Assembly (NCBI GenBank): GCA_963738305.1
Contig: CAVTVU010000001.1
Coordinates: 806,001-870,000 of the forward strand
Source of the DNA: JBBRHQ01 sp963738305
GTDB taxonomy: Bacteria; Actinomycetota; Thermoleophilia; Solirubrobacterales; 70-9
Reading direction: 5' to 3'
DNA: 64,000 nt
Positions 8,231 to 15,193 of the stretch are shown here, in pieces. The notes beneath the pieces were generated by a model. The model was not told the DNA's origin, did not search any database, and worked only from the letters and a program-made list of their open reading frames with translations. How positions within the stretch are numbered: the first letter of the stretch is position 1; each line of letters starts with the position of its first letter. Made by a program: the position numbers and the translations under genes.

Positions 8231-9802
8231 GTGCCGACATCAAGTCACCCGGCGCCCGAACCCCCACAGCGGCCCATCCCGCACCACTCGGCGGGTTTCT
8301 TCAGACGACTCAACCCGTTCCTCCACCCCGTTCTATTCGCGATCTTCCCACTGCTCTCGCTGTTCGAGCAGAATCAGACTGAATTACCTCTGGGCGTCCT
8401 CTGGAGTCCGCTGGCGATATCCGTCGCAAGCGGGGCCGCGCTCTTCGGCGTCTTCCTGCTGATCTTCAGGCGAGCGACGAAGGCGGGTGCCCTCGCGTCG
8501 CTGGTCGTCGTCGCATTCTTCTATTACGGCGTCTTCCATGACCATGTGTCCGGTTGGGGCCTGATCGCGGGTTGCCTCGTGCCACTTTGGATCGCGCTTT
8601 TCGCGATCGGCTTCGTAGCCTTGGCAAGAACACGGCGCGACCTGCGCAATTTCACCGTCATAGCCACGGTCGGCGCAGCGATCCTGGTGCTCGGCCCGCT
8701 CGCCACGATCGTCATCTACCAACTCGACCATCCTGCCGTGCGGGCCACGGACCCGCGCCTCTGGCCGACCGCCCTCAAGCCGCCCGTCTCCGCACCTCGT
8801 GCACCGCGCCCGGATATCTACGTGCTCATTCCGGATGACTACGCGCGCGCGGATATCCTCAAGCAGTACTTTCACTATGACAACACGCCTTTCATCCGAC
8901 AGTTAAAGAGACGCGGCTTCATAGTCTCTGGGCAGGCTCGCAGCCCCTATTCGGATAGCGAATCGAACATAGCGGCCGCGCTCAATATGGGATACCTGAA
9001 TGGCCTGCCAAAGATCCTTGGCAAGAGCTCGCAGGATGTTCGCCCTGTGAAGACGCTGATCGAGGACAGTCGTGCATCGCGCCTGCTGGGAGGACTCGGG
9101 TACCGCTACGTCCATCTCGATTCGGACGAGGTCACATTTGCCGCCGGTAACCCAGGCATATCACCCGTTGCCACGCCTGACAGCTTCACCAGCCTGTGGC
9201 TACGGGATAGCGTTCTGCGGGCATTCGGCGGTGATATCGGATTCAACGACGCTGCCGCCGCTCAACGCTTTCGAAAGAGCATCAACTCGGCGTTTTCGAA
9301 ACTCGGCAGTGTGCCACAGCAGCCGAGCCCGAAGTTTGTTGTGTTTCACACTCTGGCGCCGCACGATCCCTATATCTTCGGCGCCAAGGGGCAGCCTGTG
9401 ACCTTTCCGTCCACCTCCGAGGACGCCCTCGGCTCGAAGCTCGGCATGAGGTACTACCTGAAACAGCTTCAGTTCGTTAGTCGGAAGCTGCTAGACGCCG
9501 TCGACTCGATCCTCGCGCACTCCAAGGCGTCACCGATCATCATCATCCAAGCCGACGAGGGATTTCAGGCAAATTCCGAGACCGTCGGAGAGGCCGCGAT
9601 GCAGGACATACGCGTCAAGGGGCTGGCTGCGTTCTACTTCCCCGGGATCAGCAGGGCGCGGGTGCCACAGCCACCCAATACGGTCAATACGTTGCGGTTT
9701 GTGTTCAACCACTACTTCGGGACGCATTACCATCCGCTGAGCAGCGCTAGTTACCCAGAGCAGGATCTTCCGTATCAGTTCGAGAAGATGAAGGTGAAGT
9801 GA
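8231..9802 (+). CDS. Membrane-anchored sulfatase/phosphatase-superfamily protein
   Basis: The 523-residue protein starts with several hydrophobic helices (about residues 30-165). A large domain of the alkaline phosphatase/sulfatase fold follows: PDIYVLIPDDYARADILKQY supplies the first metal-binding Asp region, HTLAPHDPYIF matches the His-containing metal motif, and IIIIQADEGFQ the later Asp motif. The usual nucleophile position appears as SDSESNIAAALNMGYL, without the formylglycine signature CxPxR. The substrate could be an envelope polymer, as in LTA-synthase-like enzymes. Base composition is lower than in neighbours: 33 of 60 G+C at 8881-8940 against 44 of 60 at 10561-10620, which hints at transfer. 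The GTG start has no clear ribosome-binding site. The 3' end overlaps the convergent DedA gene by 56 bases. Confidence 0.8.
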   Translation: MPTSSHPAPEPPQRPIPHHSAGFFRRLNPFLHPVLFAIFPLLSLFEQNQTELPLGVLWSPLAISVASGAALFGVFLLIFRRATKAGALASLVVVAFFYYGVFHDHVSGWGLIAGCLVPLWIALFAIGFVALARTRRDLRNFTVIATVGAAILVLGPLATIVIYQLDHPAVRATDPRLWPTALKPPVSAPRAPRPDIYVLIPDDYARADILKQYFHYDNTPFIRQLKRRGFIVSGQARSPYSDSESNIAAALNMGYLNGLPKILGKSSQDVRPVKTLIEDSRASRLLGGLGYRYVHLDSDEVTFAAGNPGISPVATPDSFTSLWLRDSVLRAFGGDIGFNDAAAAQRFRKSINSAFSKLGSVPQQPSPKFVVFHTLAPHDPYIFGAKGQPVTFPSTSEDALGSKLGMRYYLKQLQFVSRKLLDAVDSILAHSKASPIIIIQADEGFQANSETVGEAAMQDIRVKGLAAFYFPGISRARVPQPPNTVNTLRFVFNHYFGTHYHPLSSASYPEQDLPYQFEKMKVK

Positions 9803-10439
9803 TGCCGGAAGGGGCCGCCGACCCGCCGCCGCCGGCCAAGCGCCCTCGCAAGGCGCGCAGGTGGATGATCAGGGGAATCAATGAGAGGGTCGCGATGCCT
9901 GCGGTCACCCACAACGCGTAGCGGTCGATCGCTACGAATCCTCCCAGGACATAGCCCAATCCAGCGACGGCGATCGCCCAGGCGATTCCCCCGAGGACGT
10001 TGTACGCCGAGAAGGTTGCAGCGGGCATCCCGGCGGCGCCCGCAGCGGGGCTGACCATGGTGCGAACGAACGGAACGAAGCGGGCAAGAAGAATCGTGCT
10101 TCTGCCGAAGCGATCGAAGTACGCGGATGTCCGCTCGAGTTGGCTGCGGCGGAAGACCCGCCCATCGGGCCGCTCGAAGAGTGGCGGGCCGGCGCGGCGG
10201 CCGATCGCGAACCCCAGCTCTCCGCCGGCGATCGCTCCGCAGGCCGCAGCCCCGACGACGAGGACGAAACTGGGGTGGGGCGACCCGCGGGTGCTGACGT
10301 GACTATAGGCACCGGCGATCACCGTCAAGGTCTCGCCCGGGAGGAGAACGCCGAGCAGGACCCCCGTTTCGAGGAAAAGGATGATCCCGACGCCGATGAC
10401 GCCGTAGCTGTCGAGCATGTGGCCGGCGCTCAGCAGCAC
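9747..10439 (-). CDS. DedA-family membrane protein (VTT domain)
   Basis: The 230-residue integral membrane protein carries the DedA/SNARE-associated core: an N-terminal FLETGVLLGVLLPGETLTVIAG, the GELGFAIGRRAGPPLF segment, and FGRSTILLARFVPFVRTMVSPAAGAAGM, which includes the conserved RFxPxxR. DedA proteins are thought to move or flip polyprenyl-phosphate carriers or phospholipids and support envelope homeostasis. The C-terminal 30 residues are Ser/Pro-rich and probably cytoplasmic. They are encoded in the 56 bases shared antisense with the end of the sulfatase-like gene, so the two may constrain each other's expression. Confidence 0.9.
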   Translation of the reverse strand: MLLSAGHMLDSYGVIGVGIILFLETGVLLGVLLPGETLTVIAGAYSHVSTRGSPHPSFVLVVGAAACGAIAGGELGFAIGRRAGPPLFERPDGRVFRRSQLERTSAYFDRFGRSTILLARFVPFVRTMVSPAAGAAGMPAATFSAYNVLGGIAWAIAVAGLGYVLGGFVAIDRYALWVTAGIATLSLIPLIIHLRALRGRLAGGGGSAAPSGITSPSSSRTDTEDPALGN

Positions 10440-10459
10440 AGTGAAGGAGCCTACGCGTT

Positions 10460-10472
10460 GTCAACTGTTGAC
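10460..10472. promoter_or_regulatory. Perfect palindrome before the ABC-2 operon
   Basis: GTCAACTGTTGAC is a 13-bp perfect inverted repeat with a one-base centre. It lies 25 bases upstream of the ATG of the ABC ATPase and 20 bases upstream of the divergent DedA start. It has the size and symmetry of an operator for a dimeric repressor, but no adjacent regulator gene fits. Confidence 0.4.
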
Positions 10473-10497
10473 CCCGGTTTCGTAGATTGACTGCTCT

Positions 10498-11340
10498 ATG
10501 GCCCCGGCGCTCGCCGTCACGGAGCTGCGAAAGCGCTATGGCAGCGCAGTTGCTCTGGACGGCATCGACCTGGAGGTGGCAGGAGGCGAGCTGGTCGGGC
10601 TTCTCGGCCCGAACGGCGCCGGGAAATCGACGCTGACCAAGATCGCCTGCGGTCTGGTGCGGCCCAGCGGCGGGTCGGCAGGGGTGCTGGGCCACCCCGC
10701 CGGTTCGCTGCCGGCACGCTCGCAGACCGGCTACCTGGCGGAGCTCTTCCGGTTTCCCGGCTGGTGCACGGCGGAGGAGCTGTTGCGACTTCACCAGCGG
10801 CTCGCCGGGTCGGATGGCGGCGAGGCGGAGCGCGCCCGGCTGCTCGGGCTGGTCGAGCTCAGCGATGCTGCGGCGATTCGGGTCGACGCGATGTCGAAGG
10901 GGATGCAGCAGCGTCTTGGGCTCGCCCAGGCGCTGGTCGGCTCCCCGCGTCTGCTGCTGCTCGACGAGCCGACCAGCGCCCTCGACCCGGCAGGGCGACT
11001 GGTCGTTCGGGGGCTGCTCGGTGAGCTGCGGGCCAACGGAGTGACGGTGCTCCTCAACTCGCACCTGCTGACCGAGATCGAGCTTGTATGTGATCGGGTG
11101 GCGATCATTTCCGGGGGACGCCTCGTTAAGGAGGGCCGCCCGGACGAGCTGACCCGGCCGCGTGGAATAGAGGTCGAAACGGGGGCAGGTCGTCGCGTGT
11201 TCGAGGGTGCGCCGCGCGAGGACGCGCCCCAGATCGTGGCCGAGCTGGTGGCGGCGGGGGAAAGCGTCTACTCGGTGGAGGTGCTGAAGAGCACCCTCGA
11301 GGAGGTCTACCTCGACGCCGTCGGAGGCAAGACGGTTTGA
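10498..11340 (+). CDS. ABC transporter ATP-binding protein (ABC-2 type exporter)
   Basis: The 280-residue ATPase has a Walker A motif (GLLGPNGAGKST), a Q-loop region (QTGYLAELFRFPGWCTAEEL), the signature SKGMQQRLGLAQALVGSP, a Walker B LLLLDEPTSALDP and an H-loop in VLLNSHLLTEIE. A short C-terminal domain follows, as in CcmA/DrrA-type exporters. Its stop overlaps the TTG start of the permease gene, so the two form one transporter. The cargo cannot be read from the sequence. Confidence 0.93.
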   Translation: MAPALAVTELRKRYGSAVALDGIDLEVAGGELVGLLGPNGAGKSTLTKIACGLVRPSGGSAGVLGHPAGSLPARSQTGYLAELFRFPGWCTAEELLRLHQRLAGSDGGEAERARLLGLVELSDAAAIRVDAMSKGMQQRLGLAQALVGSPRLLLLDEPTSALDPAGRLVVRGLLGELRANGVTVLLNSHLLTEIELVCDRVAIISGGRLVKEGRPDELTRPRGIEVETGAGRRVFEGAPREDAPQIVAELVAAGESVYSVEVLKSTLEEVYLDAVGGKTV

Positions 11341-12206
11341 GCGCCGCGGGGGGTTCGATCGGGACCATCGTCGGCTTCGCCGTGCGCGAGAGCCTGCGTC
11401 GCCGCATCTTCGCAGTCGTGCTGGTCCTCTCCGTGGGATTCCTCGTCCTCTACGGGGTTGGCGCCCACTTCGCCTTCCGGGATGCCCGCCATTTCGCGGA
11501 TCCCGAGCAGCACATCCTTGACCCGAAGGCGTTCACCGGCGCGACGATCTTCGGACTGGCGATGTTCGCGGACCTCTTTCTCGGCTCGGTGCTGGCGGTA
11601 TTCCTCACCCTCGGCGTTGTTCGCGGCGACGCGGAGAGCGGCCTGCTTCAGCCGATCACGGTCCGTCCGATCGGCCGTACGACCTTCCTCCTCGCCCGCT
11701 TCGCCGGGGCGGCCGCGCTCTCCGCTGCATACGTGATCGCGATCTACCTACTCGCCGCCTTGATCACCCAGCTGACCGGCCACTGGTCACCGGACCACCT
11801 CGTCGGCCCGGCCCTCGGCCTGGCGCTCGGCGTCTCGATCGTCGCGGCGCTTTCCCTGCTCGGCTCGGTCTACCTCGCCTCCACCGCGCAGGGAATTGCC
11901 GTGTTGATGGTCTTCGGCGCCGGGCTGACGGCTGGTCTACTCGGGCAAATCGGCCGGGCGATCGACTCCTCGACCTTGCACACGATCGGTCGAGTCGCGA
12001 GCTGGGCCCTGCCATTCGACGCCCTCTACGCAGCCGGTCTGCACGCCCTGATCTCTAGCACCGGAGGGCTCACCGGCGTGGTCCTGCAGCTGGGTCCGTT
12101 CGGGGGGTCCGAGGAGGGAGGGCCGCTCCTAGTCTGCTTCTCGGTGCTCTACATGGCCGCGGCGCTCGGGCTTGCGGCCCGAGCGTTCGCGCGCCGCGAC
12201 CTCTGA
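11337..12206 (+). CDS. ABC-2 family transporter permease
   Basis: The 289-residue protein has about six hydrophobic helices, including LRRRIFAVVLVLSVGFLVLY, FGLAMFADLFLGSVLAVFLT, LSAAYVIAIYLLAALITQL and LLVCFSVLYMAAALGLAARA. The stretch SGLLQPITVRPIGRTTFLLARF matches the cytoplasmic loop of ABC-2/NosY-like permeases. It begins with TTG at 11337 inside the stop codon of the ATPase gene (TTGA), a form of coupling also used in the nuo operon of this window. Confidence 0.88.
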   Translation: MSAAGGSIGTIVGFAVRESLRRRIFAVVLVLSVGFLVLYGVGAHFAFRDARHFADPEQHILDPKAFTGATIFGLAMFADLFLGSVLAVFLTLGVVRGDAESGLLQPITVRPIGRTTFLLARFAGAAALSAAYVIAIYLLAALITQLTGHWSPDHLVGPALGLALGVSIVAALSLLGSVYLASTAQGIAVLMVFGAGLTAGLLGQIGRAIDSSTLHTIGRVASWALPFDALYAAGLHALISSTGGLTGVVLQLGPFGGSEEGGPLLVCFSVLYMAAALGLAARAFARRDL

Positions 12207-12237
12207 CGGACCGTACGATCGAGTCCAGGTCACGAAG

Positions 12238-13000
12238 ATGAGCGGACACGAGCTCGGACTTTCAATATCGGTCTTCCTCGCCAGTGCAGTCGAGGCGGTC
12301 GAGGCGCTGACCATCGTGCTCGCGGTCGGATCGACCCGAAGCTGGACGTCGGCCTATGTGGGGGTGGCGGCGGGGATCGGCGTACTCGGGGCGCTGACGG
12401 TCGCTATCGGCCCAGCACTCACCTCGCTCCCGATTGATTCGTTGCGTCTGGTGGTCGGCGGGTTGCTGCTGATCTTCGGATTGCAGTGGCTGCGGAAGGC
12501 GATTCTCCGAGCCGCGGGCCTGAAGGCGCAGCACGACGAGGATCAGATCTTCCGGGACGAGACCGCCGCCGCAAATGCCGCCGGCGCGCCTCAGGAGGGG
12601 TTCGACGCCTACTCCTTCACGATCTCCTTCAAGGGGGTGCTGCTGGAAGGCTTGGAGGTCGTCTTCATCGTCCTCACCTTTGGCGCAAACCAGAATCGGG
12701 TGCCGCTGGCTGCCGCTGCAGCGCTGGTGGCCGTTCTCGCAGTAGTTGCGCTCGGGATATCGGTGCGAGCCCCCTCGCTCGCGCACCTGAGAATGCGATC
12801 AAGTTCGGCGTCGGGGTCATGCTCACGTCCTACGGATTGTTTTGGGGAGCAGAGGGTGCCGGCGCCAATTGGCCTGGATCAGACGCCGTGCTCTTGGTGA
12901 TCATCCCCGCCCTGCTGCTGTTCTCACTGGCAATGGTGTGGGTTCTCCGCCGGTCAACCATCCCCGGCCCCCCGAAGAGGAGGCGATCCTCAGCGCATGA
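12238..13000 (+). pseudogene. COG4280-type membrane protein, two apparent one-base deletions
   Basis: The N-terminal frame (ATG 12238) encodes LSISVFLASAVEAVEALTIV, LRLVVGGLLLIFGLQWLRKA and FTISFKGVLLEGLEVVFIVL, the pattern of the uncharacterised COG4280 polytopic membrane family. Near 12770 the frame changes, and the protein continues as PLARAPENAIKFGVG and MLTSYGLFWGAEGAGANWPG. A second change is needed in the C6 run at 12968-12973. With a seventh C the protein would end PPEEEAILSA and its TGA (12998-13000) would overlap the ATG of the next gene as ATGA. Both events are single-base losses, so sequencing error is likely. The function of the family is unknown; a transporter role is possible. 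Confidence 0.75.
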
Positions 13001-13212
13001 AGCGCCTTCAGGGTTTACTGACCTTCGTCTGGGAGTTCGTCGTCGGCGACGACTGGGTGATCGCGATCGGTGTGGTGGCGGCGCTCGGCTTCACGGCGCT
13101 GATCGCCGACGGTCGCGCCGCCTGGTGGGTCATGTGCCTGGCCGTCGGGCTCCTGCTGGCCTTCTCGGTCTGGCGGGCGGCCAGGTCAACCTTGCCGGCC
13201 AACCGCGAATGA
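12997..13212 (+). CDS. Small two-helix membrane protein
   Basis: The 71-residue protein has two predicted transmembrane helices (WVIAIGVVAALGFTALIADG and AAWWVMCLAVGLLLAFSVW) and short charged ends. Its ATG overlaps the frame-corrected stop of the COG4280 gene, so it is probably a partner or small subunit of that membrane protein. I do not recognise a named family. Confidence 0.65.
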   Translation: MKRLQGLLTFVWEFVVGDDWVIAIGVVAALGFTALIADGRAAWWVMCLAVGLLLAFSVWRAARSTLPANRE

Positions 13213-13226
13213 ATGGTCGGCACTGA

Positions 13227-13254
13227 AGCCGGCGGCTCATTGGAGCCGCCGGCT
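13227..13254. terminator. Bidirectional hairpin terminator
   Basis: A 12-bp perfect stem (AGCCGGCGGCTC at 13227-13238 with its complement at 13243-13254) surrounds a four-base loop. It sits between convergent genes. No T-run follows, which is common in very GC-rich genomes. Confidence 0.65.
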
Positions 13255-13294
13255 CGCTGATCGAATGTGGATCGTTGTCCGAGGCCCGTCTTGA

Positions 13295-13645
13295 TCAGTC
13301 CTGATCCGCGGCCTCGTTCCCGGTCTCTGCCTGCTCTCCAGCGCCTGACTCGGTGTCGCCGGCCTCGTTCTTATCGCCGGCCTCGTTCTTATCGCCGGCC
13401 TCGTCGGCGTCGTTCGCCTCGTTCTTATCGCCGGCCTCGCCCTTCTCGCTCTCGCCCGCGCCCGACTGCTCCTGGGCGCCCGACTGCTCGGTGGCCCCAC
13501 CGGCTTCGGCCGCGCCCGACTGCTCCTGAGCGGACGGGGACTCCGAATTCCCGCCCTGGGTCGCCCCGGCAAGGGCGGCTCCACCGAGGGCAAGCGCCGC
13601 CAGGGCGGCGATTGCTGCGATTCCGTTTCTCAACTTCTTGCTCAT
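13295..13645 (-). CDS. Secreted acidic low-complexity repeat protein
   Basis: The 116-residue protein begins with a signal peptide (MSKKLRNGIAAIAALAALAL, ending near GAALAGA). The mature part is almost entirely Gly, Glu, Ala, Asp, Gln and Ser with six-residue units such as EAGDKN. At DNA level these are 18-bp units from 13358 to 13447. I chose ATG at 13645 because GGAG lies just upstream and the signal peptide begins there. A TCA-type direct repeat precedes it. No function can be assigned; a hydrated or ion-binding surface polypeptide is possible. Confidence 0.65.
   Translation of the reverse strand: MSKKLRNGIAAIAALAALALGGAALAGATQGGNSESPSAQEQSGAAEAGGATEQSGAQEQSGAGESEKGEAGDKNEANDADEAGDKNEAGDKNEAGDTESGAGEQAETGNEAADQD
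13358..13447. repeat. Tandem 18-bp coding repeat
   Basis: Five 18-bp units run from 13358 to 13447. The first two are identical (gccggcctcgttcttatc), and the other three are diverged copies. They encode the EAGDKN hexapeptide of the acidic secreted protein on the minus strand. Confidence 0.8.
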
Positions 13646-13696
13646 CTCATGCTCCTTGTTCTCTGTTCCTATGGGACGGGGCAAGGTAGAAACCGC

Positions 13697-13714
13697 GGAT
13701 GAGCTGAATGTGAG
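13697..13714 (-). promoter_or_regulatory. Direct-repeat operator before the acidic secreted protein gene
   Basis: On the minus strand the sequence reads CTCACATTCAGCTCATCC, with TCACA and TCATC half sites 11 bp apart. It lies 52 bases before the ATG at 13645. Confidence 0.4.
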
Positions 13715-13732
13715 AGTGCCGGGCGACCCGCC

Positions 13733-15127
13733 TCAGGGAGATCCCGGGCCTTGCTTGATCCCGTCGGCCGGCAGTGCGATCCAGACGTCTGCCCCACCGC
13801 CGTTGCGATTGGCGGCGTGAGCTTCGCCCCCGTGCGCCTCGGCGATCGCCTCGACGATCGCCATGCCGAGCCCGCTCCCGCCGCGGGTGCGCGCCTGGTC
13901 GGCGCGGGTGAAGCGATCGAAGGCGCTATCGATGAAGTCCGGTGGGAACCCGGGGCCTTCGTCGGTGACGTGGATCTCGATGGTTGGCCCCTCCGCCCTT
14001 GCGGAGAGCGCGATCCCCCCCTCACCGTGGCGGAGCGCGTTCTCGATCAAGTTGGCGACTGCCTGTTCGAGACGCGGGGGATCGGCGCGAACGGTGAGGC
14101 TGTCGGGGGCGTCCGCGGTGATCGGCCGCTGCCGGGCCGCGCAGCGCTCTGCAAATCGCTCCCGCAGGCTGCCGAGCAGATCGGCCACCCTGACCTCCAC
14201 CACGCGGACCGGGAGCTTGCCCTGGTCCGACCGGGCGACCACCAGGAGGTCTTCGGCAAGCTCGGCGAGCCGGTCTGTCTCCTCGGCCGCCGATCGAATC
14301 GCCAGCACCAACTCCTCCGGCGTGCGGCCTTCCCGCATGGCTAGCTCGAGCTCGGTCTTGAGGATCGCCAGGGGGGTGCGCAGCTCGTGACTCGCGTCCG
14401 AGACGAAGGTGCGCTCATGCTGGAACGCCTCCTCCAGACGCAACAGCATCTCGTTCAATGTCTCCCCGAGCCGGGCTATCTCGTCGTGGGTCGGCGGGAC
14501 CGGCAGGCGATGCCCGGGCTCCGTGGCCGAAATCTCCGCCGCCTGGCGGCGCATGGCGTCGACTGGTCGCAGGGCGCTGGCGGCGACGCCGTAGCCCGCG
14601 AGGGAGGCGAGGATCAGCGCGACCGGTCCACCGATCAGGAGCAGGTCACGCAGGCTCGAAAGCGATCCGTTGCGGTCGTCGAGGGGGGCACCGACGACCA
14701 CGACCAGGTCGCGCAGTCCTGCGGAGACCTTCGTCGCCCGCAAACGCGAAGGCTCATCGAGGCCCCGGACGGGGCCGAGGTTCACAGTCACCTCGTCCTC
14801 GCTGGCCGCCGCGAGCTGGGCCCGATCGAGCAGGCTGGGGCCGCTCACCGACGGAGTCGAATCCAGTACGCGGCCGGCTGGGGTGAGCACCTGGGCAAAA
14901 CCCTCATCCTGCCGCGAGAGCAGGTTGCTTTCGCTGTCTGGACCTCCGTCGGACTGCCTGATCAGGCTTGCCACGTCGTTGGTGCGAGTGATCAAGCCCT
15001 GGTTGATCGTCTTGTCAAGCTCTGCCCGGAACCGCAGGTAGAGAAAGAGACCGGTCGCGGCGAGGACGACGGCCATGACCAGCGCGAAGGCAAGGGTCAA
15101 ACGCAGTCGGATCGGCAGCCGCCTCAT
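13733..15127 (-). CDS. Two-component sensor histidine kinase without an adjacent regulator
   Basis: The 464-residue kinase has helix one at residues 10-30 (LTLAFALVMAVVLAATGLFL), a periplasmic-side sensor segment, helix two (LLLIGGPVALILASLAGYGV), HAMP (LRPVDAMRRQAAEISATEPG), the phospho-acceptor box FVSDASHELRTPLAILKTEL and ATPase motifs NLIENALRHGEGG, DEGPGFP and GSGLGMAIVEAIAEAHGG. No response regulator is next to it. It follows the FtsX-type permease gene on the same strand and has its own direct-repeat box. It may signal to the regulators at 6.8-8.1 kb or sense substrate of the adjacent transporter; both are inference. Confidence 0.9.
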   Translation of the reverse strand: MRRLPIRLRLTLAFALVMAVVLAATGLFLYLRFRAELDKTINQGLITRTNDVASLIRQSDGGPDSESNLLSRQDEGFAQVLTPAGRVLDSTPSVSGPSLLDRAQLAAASEDEVTVNLGPVRGLDEPSRLRATKVSAGLRDLVVVVGAPLDDRNGSLSSLRDLLLIGGPVALILASLAGYGVAASALRPVDAMRRQAAEISATEPGHRLPVPPTHDEIARLGETLNEMLLRLEEAFQHERTFVSDASHELRTPLAILKTELELAMREGRTPEELVLAIRSAAEETDRLAELAEDLLVVARSDQGKLPVRVVEVRVADLLGSLRERFAERCAARQRPITADAPDSLTVRADPPRLEQAVANLIENALRHGEGGIALSARAEGPTIEIHVTDEGPGFPPDFIDSAFDRFTRADQARTRGGSGLGMAIVEAIAEAHGGEAHAANRNGGGADVWIALPADGIKQGPGSP

Positions 15128-15172
15128 CGGATCACCCTAACCCGCGTCAAGCAACCGACCGTATGGTCGCCG

Positions 15173-15191
15173 GATGAGCGCCCGATGAGCG
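15173..15191 (-). promoter_or_regulatory. Direct-repeat operator before the orphan kinase gene
   Basis: On the minus strand the sequence reads GCTCATCGGGCGCTCATCC: two CTCATC half sites exactly 11 bp apart. It lies between the FtsX-type gene stop and the kinase start, so the kinase may have its own promoter. Confidence 0.45.
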
Positions 15192-15193
15192 GG

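Noticed and set aside
10458..10488. TTGTCA and TAGATT considered as a promoter for the ABC-2 operon
   Set aside because: The spacing is 19 bp, and both hexamers are weak; the palindrome in the same place is the stronger signal.
13358..13447. Short tandem repeats considered as a CRISPR array
   Set aside because: Units are 18 bp, contiguous without spacers, and in frame with a secreted protein gene.
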